Both the position numbers and the translations under genes were made by a program. From the NCBI RefSeq assembly GCF_004346035.1, contig NZ_SLZN01000002.1:248001-312000 (forward strand): a stretch of DNA of 64,000 bases, read 5' to 3'. This document shows, one piece after another, positions 33,377 through 42,738 of the stretch (the stretch's first letter is position 1; each line of letters starts with the position of its first letter). The DNA comes from Acidomonas methanolica. GTDB taxonomy: Bacteria; Pseudomonadota; Alphaproteobacteria; Acetobacterales; Acetobacteraceae. The notes below the pieces were generated by a model. The model made no database searches. It saw nothing but the letters and a program-made list of their open reading frames with translations, and was not told where the DNA came from.

Positions 33377-34960
33377 ATGACATCCACGAGCATCTTTGAA
33401 TTTCTTCTCTACATCCTCGTGGCGATTCTGGCGCTCGAGGTCGTGGCGCGCCGCCTTGCCCTGCCGCCCGCCGTCGCGCTGATCGCGGGCGGCGTCGTGA
33501 TGGCCGTCCTGCCCGGCGTCCCGGATTTCGCGATCGAGCCGGAACTGGTGCTCGTCCTGTTCCTCCCGCCCCTGCTGATGGAAGGCGGGTATTTCACCTC
33601 CTGGCATGATTTCAGGCGGCATATCGGCGGCATCCTGTCGCTGGCCGTCGGAGCGGTACTGTTCACGACCCTCGCCGTCGGACTGGCGGCACACTGGGCG
33701 ATGCCGTCCCTCCCCTGGGCGGCCTGTTTCGCTCTCGGCGCCATCGTTTCCCCGCCCGACGCCGTGGCGGCGCGCGCGGTGCTCGAGCGCGTCGAACTGC
33801 CGCGCCGCCTGCTGGTGGAACTGCAAGGCGAGAGCTTGCTGAACGACGCGACGGGGCTGACGCTGCTGCAATTCGCGATCGTCGCCGCCATGACGCATCA
33901 TTTCAGCGCCGGGGCGGCTCTGGGCAAATTCTTCATCCTGGCGGCGGGCGGCGGGATCGTCGGCGTGACGATCGCCTGGGGGTGGCTGAAGACGCTGCCA
34001 TTGCTGAAAGACAGCTCGCTCACCATCCTCTCCTCGTTTCTCGTGAGTTGGGCGGCCTATATTCTGGGCGAGGGGCTCCGCGTCTCCGGCGTCCTGGCGG
34101 TGGTCGCGGCTGGCATGGTGGTGGGCTGGCGCCAGCACGAGGCCTTTCCGGCCTCGCTGCGGGTCCGGATAACGTCCTTTTGGCAGGTCATGGTGTTCCT
34201 GCTGGAAGCCTTCGTCTTCATCCTGATCGGCCTGACATTGCGGGAAATCACCCGCCATATCGGCAGCCCGTCCGAGGCGCTGGCCCTTTACGGCAAGCCG
34301 GTTCTCGTCGTTATCGCGACGGTGATCGCCGCGCGCTTCGTCTGGGTCTACGGCGCGGGGCTCGCCTATAGCGGCCTGGCGCGTCTGCTGAAACGCCGGG
34401 CCGTTCCCTTCTCCTGGCGTTCGGCCTTCGCGATCAGCTGGGCGGGCATGCGCGGCGTGGTGACGATCGCCATCGCCCTCGCTCTGCCCGATGCGATGCC
34501 GGGACGCGGCTTCATCATCATTACCGCCTTCGCCGTGGTGTTCGTGACGGTGATCGTGCAGGGCACGTCTCTGGGCCGGGTTATCGGCCTGCTGCGCCTG
34601 CGGAAAACGGAGGGGGGCACTCTCTCGCGGCGCGAGGCTTTGGCGCGCGTGATCCGCGCGCAGCATGCGGCCATCGAGACGCTGGCCTATGACGAGAGCG
34701 GCACCCTCGTGCATCCGCGTCTGCTGGAACAGTTCAGCCACCGCGTGCGCGCCTCGCAGAACTATGTGGACAACAGGGAGGCTCTTGCCGGGGCGCGTCA
34801 GGCCCATTACGAGACGCTTCTCGCAACGATCGAGGCCGGAAGGCAGGAATTGCTGGCGCTGCACCGCGCCGGACGGGTGGAGGACGAGCTGATGCACAAT
34901 CTGGAACAGCAGCTCGACCTTCAGGAACTCGCCGCCGATCTCGAACGCTCGGCCCCCTGA
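33377..34960 (+). CDS. CPA1-type Na+/H+ antiporter
   Basis: A 527-residue membrane antiporter. About 12 spans cover residues 5-410; the ion-binding core is seen in ALGAIVSPPDAVAARAVL (the ND/PD-type motif) and GESLLNDATGLTLLQFA, and WAGMRGVVTIAIALALP is the conserved late helix. A cytosolic tail of about 110 residues, Arg/Glu-rich and helical, follows. It would exchange sodium or potassium for protons to keep internal pH, relevant in an acid producer. It is 62 bases after the small membrane peptide gene. Confidence 0.92.
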   Translation: MTSTSIFEFLLYILVAILALEVVARRLALPPAVALIAGGVVMAVLPGVPDFAIEPELVLVLFLPPLLMEGGYFTSWHDFRRHIGGILSLAVGAVLFTTLAVGLAAHWAMPSLPWAACFALGAIVSPPDAVAARAVLERVELPRRLLVELQGESLLNDATGLTLLQFAIVAAMTHHFSAGAALGKFFILAAGGGIVGVTIAWGWLKTLPLLKDSSLTILSSFLVSWAAYILGEGLRVSGVLAVVAAGMVVGWRQHEAFPASLRVRITSFWQVMVFLLEAFVFILIGLTLREITRHIGSPSEALALYGKPVLVVIATVIAARFVWVYGAGLAYSGLARLLKRRAVPFSWRSAFAISWAGMRGVVTIAIALALPDAMPGRGFIIITAFAVVFVTVIVQGTSLGRVIGLLRLRKTEGGTLSRREALARVIRAQHAAIETLAYDESGTLVHPRLLEQFSHRVRASQNYVDNREALAGARQAHYETLLATIEAGRQELLALHRAGRVEDELMHNLEQQLDLQELAADLERSAP

Positions 34961-35019
34961 CGCCGACGCCGGAACCCACCCCGCCTGCCTTCGGGCGTAC
35001 AGGACCCGTCCATCTTTCA

Positions 35020-36213
35020 ATGCGCCCTTCCGCTCCGTCCCCCACCATCCTTCAGGTTCTGCCCGCGCTGGGAACCGGCGGAGTCGAACGCGGGGCGCTG
35101 GAAATCGCACAGGCCGTCATCGCCGCCGGCGGCCGCGCCATCGTGGCCAGCGCGGGCGGCCCGGGCGTCGAGACGCTGCGGCGCATGGGCGCGTCACACG
35201 TCACGCTCGGCCTGAACCGGAAATCCCCTCCGTCCATCTGGCGCAACCGGAGTGCTCTCGCGCGGCTGATCGAGCGCGAGGGAATCGATCTCGTCCATGC
35301 CCGTTCGCGCGCGCCCGCATGGGCGGCGATCGGCGCCTGCCGCCGCAGCGGCGTACCGCTGGTGACGACGTGGCACGGCGTCCATCACGAGAATTTTCCG
35401 GGGAAAAAGCGCTATAACGCGGTGCTGGCCAAGGGCGCGCGGGTCATCGCGATCAGCGCCTACGTCGCCGAGCGGCTGACACGGGATTATGATGTCGGGC
35501 CGGATCGTCTGCGACTGATTCCACGCGGCGCGGATGTGACCCGCTTCGACCCGGCGCAGGTTTCGGGGCAGCGCGTGCAGGCGCTCGCCGAAGCGTGGAA
35601 TCTGCCCGAAGACGCGCGGATCATCATGCTGCCGGGGCGGCTGACGCCTTGGAAGGGGCAGATGCTGATGGTCGATGCCCTGCTCCGGCTGGAGCGGCTG
35701 ATCCATGAGAACTGGATCTGCGTGCTGGTCGGCCCCGTCGATCCGAAGGACAAATTCGTCCGCGCCCTTCATAAGCGAATCAGGTCACTGGGGCTTTCCG
35801 ACAGGCTCCGCTTCGCCGGAATGTGCAAGGACATGCCTGCCGCCTATGCGCTGGCGGATGTGGTCGTCACGCCCTCGTTGCGTCCCGAGCCGTTCGGAAG
35901 GGTCGCCGTCGAGGCGCAGGCCATGGGCCGCCCGGTCATCGCGTCCTCGCAGGGCGGGGCGATGGAAACGGTCCTGCCGGGCGAAACCGGCCTGCTGGTC
36001 CCGCCAGGCGATGCGGAGGCGCTCGCCCGGGCGCTGGCTGATGTCATCGCCGCCCCGCCGGACGCGCTGGCATGGCTGGCGGAGCGGGCGCGCGCGCATG
36101 TGCTGGCGCATTTCACCACGCGGCGGATGCAGCATGAGACGCTGGCAGTGTATGACGAGGTGCTCGGCACGTCGCTCGCCGCGCGCTTTCCGCTCCCGGA
36201 GGAGACGTTTTGA
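35020..36213 (+). CDS. GT4 family glycosyltransferase
   Basis: A 397-residue GT-B enzyme. The N-terminal donor-independent half has LQVLPALGTGGVERGALEIA, a typical acceptor-side glycine-rich loop; the C-terminal half has LPGRLTPWKGQMLMVDAL and the nucleotide-sugar signature SLRPEPFGRVAVEAQAMGRPVIAS with its E-x7-E spacing. It probably acts on a lipid-linked or lipopolysaccharide sugar at the inner face of the membrane; the exact substrate is unknown. The next small gene starts inside its stop codon. Confidence 0.9.
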   Translation: MRPSAPSPTILQVLPALGTGGVERGALEIAQAVIAAGGRAIVASAGGPGVETLRRMGASHVTLGLNRKSPPSIWRNRSALARLIEREGIDLVHARSRAPAWAAIGACRRSGVPLVTTWHGVHHENFPGKKRYNAVLAKGARVIAISAYVAERLTRDYDVGPDRLRLIPRGADVTRFDPAQVSGQRVQALAEAWNLPEDARIIMLPGRLTPWKGQMLMVDALLRLERLIHENWICVLVGPVDPKDKFVRALHKRIRSLGLSDRLRFAGMCKDMPAAYALADVVVTPSLRPEPFGRVAVEAQAMGRPVIASSQGGAMETVLPGETGLLVPPGDAEALARALADVIAAPPDALAWLAERARAHVLAHFTTRRMQHETLAVYDEVLGTSLAARFPLPEETF

Positions 36214-36386
36214 GCGAGGATGACAGGCGGCCGGACAAGCCGCGTCCGACCATGAAGGAAAAGGCGCGGGCCGAGCTGGACGCGCGGCGCGCTCGGGAGG
36301 CCGCGGCCTTGCGGGCGAATCTCCGCCGCCGCAAGCAGCAGGTGCGCGACCGGACGGAGAAGGCGCCGGAGGATCGCGAGGGCTGA
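36210..36386 (+). CDS. 58-residue charged helical protein with TTG start
   Basis: TTG at 36210 overlaps the glycosyltransferase stop (TTGA), with GGAGGAGA 5-9 bases upstream. The peptide is Lys/Arg/Glu/Ala-rich ([19 protein letters not shown], then [15 protein letters not shown]), predicted as one long helix. Similar short proteins with the LRANLRRRK pattern occur near murA or dcd in Alphaproteobacteria to my recollection. No function is known. Confidence 0.7.
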   Translation: MSEDDRRPDKPRPTMKEKARAELDARRAREAAALRANLRRRKQQVRDRTEKAPEDREG

Positions 36387-36501
36387 CCCGCCGCCTCCCC
36401 GCAGACGCAAATTGCGCCTCTGCGGGCGAAACGCTATGGCTGGGGACAAGAACGATGGGAACGGGGCCGCCCGTTCCGCGAGGGCAGCAAGGAGAGTACC
36501 G

Positions 36502-37053
36502 ATGCCGATCATGCCCGATAGCTGGATCCGCCGGATGGCGCAGGAGCATGGGATGATCGAGCCCTTCGTGGAAAGCCAGAAACGTCAGGGCGTGATCTCC
36601 TACGGCCTGTCCTCCTATGGCTATGACGCGCGGGTCGGCGAGGATTTCAAGATTTTCACCGATGTGGACAATGCGGTGGTCGATCCGAAGAATTTCGCCG
36701 AGAACAGCTTCGTCACGCGCACGGGCGACATCACCATCCCGCCCAATTCCTTCGCGCTGGCCCATACGGTCGAGTATTTCCGCATTCCGCGCGACGTGCT
36801 CGTCGTCTGCCTTGGCAAATCGACCTATGCGCGCTGCGGCATCATCGTCAACGTCACCCCGCTGGAGCCGGAATGGGAGGGGCAGGTGACGATCGAGATC
36901 AGCAATACGACGAAGCTGCCCGCCCGCATCTACGCCAATGAGGGGATCTGCCAGTTCCTCTTCTTCCAGGGCGCGGAACCCTGCGAAGTGAGCTACGCGG
37001 ACCGGGCGGGCAAATACATGCGGCAATCGGGCGTCACGCCGCCGCGTCTCTGA
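36502..37053 (+). CDS. dcd: dCTP deaminase
   Basis: A 183-residue trimeric hydrolase converting dCTP to dUTP for dTMP supply. The chain follows the family throughout: [15 protein letters not shown], the substrate-binding [33 protein letters not shown] block (the GKSTYAR and E-W-E-G catalytic region), and the C-terminal [12 protein letters not shown] 36502 has AAGGAG 8 bases upstream and gives the normal N-terminus [13 protein letters not shown]; upstream in-frame sequence is not family-like. murA follows after 102 bp. Confidence 0.96.
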   Translation: MPIMPDSWIRRMAQEHGMIEPFVESQKRQGVISYGLSSYGYDARVGEDFKIFTDVDNAVVDPKNFAENSFVTRTGDITIPPNSFALAHTVEYFRIPRDVLVVCLGKSTYARCGIIVNVTPLEPEWEGQVTIEISNTTKLPARIYANEGICQFLFFQGAEPCEVSYADRAGKYMRQSGVTPPRL

Positions 37054-37155
37054 ATCCGAATTCCCGGGAACTCCGAATCCCCGGCATCAAAAAGCCGCTT
37101 TTATCCATCATCGGCCCTGCTCTTCTGACAGGAACGGCAAATCGGGAGTCTTGCA

Positions 37156-38418
37156 TTGGATCGTTTCATCATTCGCGGCGGCAACCGGCTCGAAGGCGAA
37201 ATCACCATTGGCGGCGCAAAGAATGCGGGGCTCAAGCTCATGGTGGCGGGACTGCTGACGAGCGAGCGCCTGCGTCTTTCGAACGTGCCCCGTATCGCCG
37301 ACATCGCCACCATGCGCGACCTGCTGATGCAGCATGGCGTGGCGGTGGAGGATGTGACCGGAGACGGGCGCACGCTGTCGATCGGCGGCGCGATCACCTC
37401 CGTCGAGGCGCCGTACGACATCGTCTCGAAAATGCGCGCCTCGATCCTCGTTCTCGGCCCGCTTCTGGCGCGGATGCATGAAGCGCGCGTCTCGCTGCCC
37501 GGCGGCTGCGCGATCGGCACGCGCCCGGTGGACATGCATCTGAAGGGGCTCGAAACGCTCGGCGCGCAGATCGCCCTGGACGGCGGCTACATCCACGCCC
37601 GCGCGCCGGGCGGCCTGAAGGGCGAGCGCGTGATCCTACCCTTCGCCTCCGTGGGCGCGACGGAAAATCTGCTCATGGCGGCCACGCTCGCCAGGGGGCG
37701 GACGGAGATCGTCAATGCCGCGCGCGAGCCGGAAATCTGCGATCTCGTGACCTGCCTCAATCGCATGGGCGCGCGGATTTCCGGCTCAGGGACGGGCACG
37801 CTGGTCATCGACGGCGTCGAGGCGCTGCACGGCGTGGAGCACGCCATCATGGCGGACCGCATCGAATGCGGCACATATGCGTGCGCCGCCGGCATCACCG
37901 GCGGCGATCTCCGCCTGATCGGCGGCCGCGCGAGCGATCTGGGCGCGGTGATCCGCGCTCTGGAGGAGGCGGGCGTCGAGGTCATCGCGGAAGAGAACGC
38001 CATCCGCGTGCGGCGCAACGGCCCGCTACGCGGCGTGGACATCATGACCGAGCCCTATCCCGGATTCCCGACCGACATGCAGGCGCAGTTCATGGCGATG
38101 CTGTCCATCGCGGAAGGCGCGTCGATGATCACCGAGACGATCTTCGAGAACCGCTTCATGCATGTGCCGGAACTCAACCGCATGGGCGCGCGCATCAACG
38201 TCCATGGCTCGTCCGCCATCATTCGCGGCGTGGACGCGCTTTCCGGCGCGCCCGTCATGGCGACCGATCTGCGCGCCTCTTTCTCGCTGATCCTGGCCGG
38301 GCTGGCGGCGCGCGGAGAGACGGTGCTGAGCCGGATCTATCACCTCGATCGCGGCTACGAAGCCGTGGACCGCAAGCTCGCCGCCGTCGGCGCGGCGATC
38401 GAGCGCGTATCGGACTGA
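37156..38418 (+). CDS. murA: UDP-N-acetylglucosamine 1-carboxyvinyltransferase
   Basis: A 420-residue enzyme moving enolpyruvate from PEP to UDP-GlcNAc, the first committed step of peptidoglycan synthesis and the fosfomycin target. The start [21 protein letters not shown] carries the conserved Lys-Asn pair. The usual active-site Cys loop is represented by [14 protein letters not shown] (Cys retained), and AERIEAGTYxxA appears as [14 protein letters not shown]. The start is a TTG at 37156 with GGGAG upstream. It converges on the YidB gene. Confidence 0.96.
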   Translation: MDRFIIRGGNRLEGEITIGGAKNAGLKLMVAGLLTSERLRLSNVPRIADIATMRDLLMQHGVAVEDVTGDGRTLSIGGAITSVEAPYDIVSKMRASILVLGPLLARMHEARVSLPGGCAIGTRPVDMHLKGLETLGAQIALDGGYIHARAPGGLKGERVILPFASVGATENLLMAATLARGRTEIVNAAREPEICDLVTCLNRMGARISGSGTGTLVIDGVEALHGVEHAIMADRIECGTYACAAGITGGDLRLIGGRASDLGAVIRALEEAGVEVIAEENAIRVRRNGPLRGVDIMTEPYPGFPTDMQAQFMAMLSIAEGASMITETIFENRFMHVPELNRMGARINVHGSSAIIRGVDALSGAPVMATDLRASFSLILAGLAARGETVLSRIYHLDRGYEAVDRKLAAVGAAIERVSD

Positions 38419-38438
38419 CCGGGGAAACGCGAAGAGCG

Positions 38439-38798
38439 TCAGGCCGCGCCGTTCGGAGCCGTGCCGTCCGGCGTGTGCTGGTCCACGGCTTTCGGCAGGA
38501 GTTCGGCGAGGGCGGGCAGGATCGCAGCGGCGGGCAGCCCGGTCTTGGAGACCAGCGTCTCGACCTGCTCGCTCGTCAGGAGGCTACGCAGTTCGTCCGC
38601 CGAGATGGGCAGGTTTTCGCCCGACCCGATCCAGGAATGGACCTTATCCTCCAGCCCGGACTTGCGCGCCTGGTCCAGCAGCGTCTGGAGGCCCGGCCCC
38701 TGGATGAATTCGCTCACGCTGGAACCGAATTTCTGTTCGAACTGAGCGCCCAGCGCGCCGACGGCGCTGTTGACGAGATTACCAAAAAATCCGCTCAC
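38439..38798 (-). CDS. YidB-like (DUF937) protein
   Basis: A 119-residue protein of the DUF937/YidB group, recognised by SGFFGNLVNSAVGALG, the LQTLLDQARKSGLEDKVHSWIGSGENLPIS block, and the late LPAAAILPALAELLPKAVDQHTPDG. No catalytic site or signal is evident. It converges on murA with a 20-bp gap and lies 41 bp downstream of minE, so it may be read from the min operon. Its role is unknown. Confidence 0.85.
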   Translation of the reverse strand: MSGFFGNLVNSAVGALGAQFEQKFGSSVSEFIQGPGLQTLLDQARKSGLEDKVHSWIGSGENLPISADELRSLLTSEQVETLVSKTGLPAAAILPALAELLPKAVDQHTPDGTAPNGAA

Positions 38799-38839
38799 CG
38801 ATGACGATCCTTTTCTGCTCTGCTCCCGCGCGAGAGCGG

Positions 38840-39124
38840 TCAGGCGGAATGCCCGACTTCAGTATGGGAATCGAGACGCGGCACCTCGATGTCGATTTCC
38901 AGCATCGAGCGGCCGTCCGTTCCCCCATCCAGCTTTATCTGAACCTTGTCCTGATCGACAGCCACATGGCGCTTGATGACTTCGAGAATTTCGCGGTGCA
39001 GCTTCGCGATCAGATCAGACTCGCCGCTCCCGGACGATCGCTCATGCGCAAGAAGGATCTGGAGCCGGTCCCGTGCGACGGCGCTCGTATTTCGCTTGGC
39101 GAAGAAGTTGGCGAGAAAGCTCAT
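38840..39124 (-). CDS. minE: Cell division topological specificity factor MinE
   Basis: A 94-residue MinE. The N-terminal membrane-binding and MinD-activating segment ([28 protein letters not shown], residues 2-29) precedes the dimerisation domain ([22 protein letters not shown]). It drives MinD ATP hydrolysis and pole-to-pole oscillation. Its ATG overlaps the minD stop (ATGA). Confidence 0.96.
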   Translation of the reverse strand: MSFLANFFAKRNTSAVARDRLQILLAHERSSGSGESDLIAKLHREILEVIKRHVAVDQDKVQIKLDGGTDGRSMLEIDIEVPRLDSHTEVGHSA

Positions 39125-39936
39125 GCGACCCTCTTCTTGAACAGCCAGTCCAGCAGCCCCTTGCGCTCGACGGGAACGGAGATGTCCAGCTTCTCCCCCA
39201 TCAAACGCCGGGCCGAATCGAAATAGGCGCGCGCGGGGGCGGAGTCCGGATGGGCCAGCGTCACCGGCGAACCGACATTCGAGGAGCGCAGCACTTCCTC
39301 GCTTTCCGGAACGATGCCGAGCAGGGGAATGGACAGAATCTCCAGCACGTCCTCCGTGCTCAGCATCTCGCCCTTCGAGGCGCGAGCGGGATCATAACGC
39401 GTGACGAGGAGATGTTTTTCCATCTTCTCTCCACGTTTCGCGCGCTCCGTCGTGCTGTCGAGCATCCCGATGATGCGGTCGCTGTCGCGCACGGAGCTGA
39501 CTTCCGGATTGGTGACGACGACGGCCAGATCGGCGTGGTACATCGCAAGCTGCGCGCCGCGCTCGATTCCGGCGGGGCTGTCGCACAGCACCCAGTCGAA
39601 CTTCTCGCGCAACTCGCCCATCACCCGCTCGACCCCCTCGGCGGTCAGCGCGTCCTTGTCCCGGGTCTGGGACGCGGGGAGAATCGAGAGAGTCTCGCAC
39701 CGCTTGTCGCGGATCAGCGCCTGGGCGAGCTTCGCGTCGCCCTGGATGACGTTGATGAGATCGAATACCACGCGGCGCTCCGCCCCCATCACGAGATCCA
39801 GATTGCGCAGCCCGACATCGAAATCGACCACCGCGACATTCTGGCCCGTCTGGGCGAGAGCCGCCCCGAGTGCCGCCGTCGAGGTCGTCTTGCCTACGCC
39901 CCCTTTGCCCGACGTGACAACCAGAACCTTGGCCAT
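39121..39936 (-). CDS. minD: Septum site-determining ATPase MinD
   Basis: A 271-residue ParA-family ATPase. The deviant Walker [11 protein letters not shown] (about 9-18), switch motif [16 protein letters not shown] and [15 protein letters not shown] are canonical, and the C-terminal amphipathic helix ([11 protein letters not shown]) is the membrane-targeting sequence. GGAGA precedes ATG 39936. An 18-bp palindrome lies 28 bases upstream in the gap to minC. Confidence 0.97.
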   Translation of the reverse strand: MAKVLVVTSGKGGVGKTTSTAALGAALAQTGQNVAVVDFDVGLRNLDLVMGAERRVVFDLINVIQGDAKLAQALIRDKRCETLSILPASQTRDKDALTAEGVERVMGELREKFDWVLCDSPAGIERGAQLAMYHADLAVVVTNPEVSSVRDSDRIIGMLDSTTERAKRGEKMEKHLLVTRYDPARASKGEMLSTEDVLEILSIPLLGIVPESEEVLRSSNVGSPVTLAHPDSAPARAYFDSARRLMGEKLDISVPVERKGLLDWLFKKRVA

Positions 39937-39963
39937 GCGCTCTCCAGTTTCATGATCAGTCTG

Positions 39964-39981
39964 TTTCCGTTATAACGGAAA
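39964..39981. promoter_or_regulatory. 18-bp perfect palindrome upstream of minD
   Basis: TTTCCGTTATAACGGAAA is its own reverse complement. It is located 28-45 bp upstream of the minD ATG in the 119-bp minC-minD gap, so it could be an operator near a minD promoter or a short RNA hairpin in a minCDE transcript. Confidence 0.6.
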
Positions 39982-40055
39982 TATTTCGCCGATATTACAT
40001 GCAGTTTGCCGATTTTCGCAATGAGCAAACTGCGGGACGCCCCAGCTTCGCAGCT

Positions 40056-40820
40056 TCAAGCCAGTTTACGGATCACAATACGCTCGTCGTCCAGCATCGC
40101 CTGAACGGGTGCGCCGATCATATCCGCAGCCATTTCCTCCGCCATCATGTAATAGCCGTCGATCGCGATCAGTTCCGCATTCATACGGCGGACAAAAATC
40201 CGTGCGGTGGCCGCGCCGCCGATCCCCGCAACGGCGCGGCCGCGCAGATTGCCATAGACGTGGATCGATCCGGCGGCGGCGATTTCCGCGCCCGAGGCGA
40301 CGGAGCCGAGAATGACGAGATCGCCCTCCATGTTGACGACGGTCTGCCCGGACCGGACGCTCTCCTCATACACCACGGCGCCGGAACGGGCCGCCTTCGG
40401 CGGCACGGCGTCGTCCCGCGTCTCCCCGCCGTCCTCAGGGAGATCGACCTCCCCGCTGGCCCGGCCGCCCTCGAACGTGGCCGGCCAGTCCCAGCCGGCC
40501 AGGGCGGGCCAGTCCGGATTCCCGCCCTCGACGCCGATGATCCGCACGCCGCGTTCGCGCAGCGCCGCCTGAAGCCCCGCCAGTCCCTCGTCATCGGGTT
40601 CGAGCAGGCCGAGATCGAGGATCACCGGCTTGCCCATGAAAAATCCGGCCGAACGGGCGATCTGGTCGTCCAGCGCCTCGATCCAGCGGGCAAGGGGACG
40701 CTCCGGCGAAAGGACGAGGGCCAGGAAAGACCGTCCGCGCGCGCGGATACGCATGGGCGCGGGGGAATCGGGGGCGGAGGTGGACATCGGCGGGACAGGT
40801 TCCGAAACGGGCTCGGGCAT
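40056..40820 (-). CDS. minC: Septum site-determining protein MinC
   Basis: A 254-residue FtsZ-ring inhibitor. The N-terminal FtsZ-interacting domain is about residues 22-125 (RIRARGRSFLALVLSPERPL onward), a charged linker follows, and the C-terminal MinD-binding beta-helix includes QTVVNMEGDLVILGSVASGAEIAAAGSIHVYGNLRGRA. First gene of minCDE. The start may alternatively be the Met at residue 12. It is divergent from the GST gene across only 60 bp. Confidence 0.94.
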   Translation of the reverse strand: MPEPVSEPVPPMSTSAPDSPAPMRIRARGRSFLALVLSPERPLARWIEALDDQIARSAGFFMGKPVILDLGLLEPDDEGLAGLQAALRERGVRIIGVEGGNPDWPALAGWDWPATFEGGRASGEVDLPEDGGETRDDAVPPKAARSGAVVYEESVRSGQTVVNMEGDLVILGSVASGAEIAAAGSIHVYGNLRGRAVAGIGGAATARIFVRRMNAELIAIDGYYMMAEEMAADMIGAPVQAMLDDERIVIRKLA

Positions 40821-40880
40821 GTGTCAGGAATACGCCATCATATCTTGTTGCGCCTCTGTCACATGCCGTAGGATGGGGCC

Positions 40881-41549
40881 ATGCGTATTCTGTACCATTT
40901 GCCGCTCTCTCCGCAAAGCCGTCAGGTCAGACTCATGCTCGGGGAGAAGCGCCTGCCCTACGAGCCGATGACCGAGCGCGTCTGGGAGGAGCGTCCGGAG
41001 TTCATCCGGCTGAATCCCGCGGGTGACGTGCCGGTTCTCGTGGAGGAAAACGGACTCTCCATCCCGAATGCCGGCGTCATCTGCGAGTATCTCGAGGAAG
41101 CCTATCCGGACACGCCGCTCATGGGGCGCACCCTGGCCGAACGGGTCGAGGTGCGTCGCCTCGCCGCGTGGTTCAACGAGAAATTCGCCAGCGAGGTCAC
41201 ACGCAATCTTCTGGGCGAGAAGGTGGACAAGCGGCTCGCCGGGCGCGGCAACCCCGACGGCAACGCGTTGCGGGCGGGATACGCCAATATCCGCTTCCAT
41301 CTCGACTATATCGGCTGGCTGGCGGAGACGCGCGCATGGCTGGCGGGGGGCATGCTCTCGATCGCGGATTTCGCCGCGGCAGCCCATCTCTCCTGCCTCG
41401 ATTTCATCGGCGATATCGACTGGAGCCGCGCGCCCGCCGCGAAGGACTGGTACGCGCGGGTGAAATCCCGCCCCTGTTTCCGATCCCTGCTGAACGACCG
41501 CATCGTCGGCTTCACCCCGCCCGAACATTACGCCGATCTCGATTTCTGA
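40881..41549 (+). CDS. Glutathione S-transferase family protein
   Basis: A 222-residue cytosolic GST. The thioredoxin-like N-terminal half begins MRILYHLPLSPQSRQVRL and contains RLNPAGDVPVLVEENGLSIPNAGVICEYLEE (cis-Pro and glutathione-binding S/N); the all-helical half has the N-cap motif LSIADFAAAAHLSCLDF. AGGATGGGG precedes the ATG. It heads the five-gene string; the next gene starts one base after its stop. Confidence 0.9.
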   Translation: MRILYHLPLSPQSRQVRLMLGEKRLPYEPMTERVWEERPEFIRLNPAGDVPVLVEENGLSIPNAGVICEYLEEAYPDTPLMGRTLAERVEVRRLAAWFNEKFASEVTRNLLGEKVDKRLAGRGNPDGNALRAGYANIRFHLDYIGWLAETRAWLAGGMLSIADFAAAAHLSCLDFIGDIDWSRAPAAKDWYARVKSRPCFRSLLNDRIVGFTPPEHYADLDF

Positions 41550-41550
41550 G

Positions 41551-42738
41551 GTGGCCGGAACGGAGAGACCATGGGATGTCGCCGTGCTCGGCGCGGGCGC
41601 GGCGGGTCTCATGGCGGCGGCGGTGGCCGGCCGGCGCGGCGCATCGGTCCTCGTGCTGGACCATGCCGCGGAAGCCGGGCGGAAAATCCTCATCTCCGGC
41701 GGCGGCCGCTGCAATTTCACCCATCTCGATGCCGGGCCGGAGCGTTTTCTCTCGCGGAACCCGCATTTCGCGCGCTCGGCGCTCGCACGCTACACGCCGC
41801 GCGATTTTCTTGCCCTCGTGGAGAAACACCGCATCGCCTGGCACGAAAAAACGCCGGGGCAGCTTTTTTGCGACGAGTCCGCGCGGCGGATCGTCACGTT
41901 GCTGCTGGACGAGGCGCAGGCGGCGGGAGCGGCGCTCCGGCTCCGGGTGCGCGTCAACGACATCGAAAAAGGCGAGGCGTTTCGCCTCGTCACGGATCAT
42001 GGCGACGTTCTGGCGCGGCGCGTGATCCTCGCGACCGGCGGCCTTGCGGTGCCCAAGCTGGGCGCGACGGATTTCGCGCTCCGGATGGCGCAGCGTTTCG
42101 GGATGCGGCTCGTGCCCCCTGCCCCGGCGCTGGTCCCCCTGACCCTGACCAGCCCCGCGCCGGATCTCGCCGGCGTTGCGCTGCCCGTCGCCGCGCGGAT
42201 CGGCAAGACGGTTTTCAGCGACGCCATGGTCTTCACCCATCGCGGGATCTCGGGCCCCGCCATTCTCCAGATTTCGTCCTACCGTTCCGGGGACGGACCG
42301 CCGCTGGAACTCGATCTGCTGCCCGGCATGTCAGCGGAGGCGGAGATGCGCCGCATCAAACAGGCGCGGCCGAGAGCGGGCGCGGCCGCGCTGCTGGAGG
42401 GGATACCCCAGCGTCTCGGACGGGCGATTACAGCGGAAATGCTGCCCGACTTCACCGATCATCTGGCGAATCTGCCGGACAGGCGGATCGCCGCCCTGGC
42501 GCGGCGCGTGTCGGCCTGGAGTCCGGACATCAGCGGGACCGAGGGCTACGCGAAGGCGGAGGTGATGCGCGGGGGGATCGACACGCGCGATCTCTCGTCA
42601 CAGACCATGGAATCGCGCCTCGTGCCGGGGCTGTACGCCATCGGCGAAGCCGTCGACGTGACCGGCTGGCTGGGCGGATATAATTTCCAATGGGCGTGGT
42701 CGAGCGGTTACGTTGCCGGGATCGGAGCCGCATCGTGA
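41551..42738 (+). CDS. HI0933/YhiN-type FAD-dependent oxidoreductase
   Basis: A 395-residue flavoprotein. The FAD loop VLGAGAAGLMAAAVAGRRG (about 12-30), the family hallmark GRKILISGGGRCNFTH, VILATGGLAVPKLGATDFA and the late GLYAIGEAVDVTGWLGGYNFQWAWSSG define the HI0933/BaiN-like group, whose physiological substrate is mostly unknown. The GTG start at 41551 directly follows the GST stop. It overlaps the next gene by GTGA. Confidence 0.9.
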   Translation: MAGTERPWDVAVLGAGAAGLMAAAVAGRRGASVLVLDHAAEAGRKILISGGGRCNFTHLDAGPERFLSRNPHFARSALARYTPRDFLALVEKHRIAWHEKTPGQLFCDESARRIVTLLLDEAQAAGAALRLRVRVNDIEKGEAFRLVTDHGDVLARRVILATGGLAVPKLGATDFALRMAQRFGMRLVPPAPALVPLTLTSPAPDLAGVALPVAARIGKTVFSDAMVFTHRGISGPAILQISSYRSGDGPPLELDLLPGMSAEAEMRRIKQARPRAGAAALLEGIPQRLGRAITAEMLPDFTDHLANLPDRRIAALARRVSAWSPDISGTEGYAKAEVMRGGIDTRDLSSQTMESRLVPGLYAIGEAVDVTGWLGGYNFQWAWSSGYVAGIGAAS

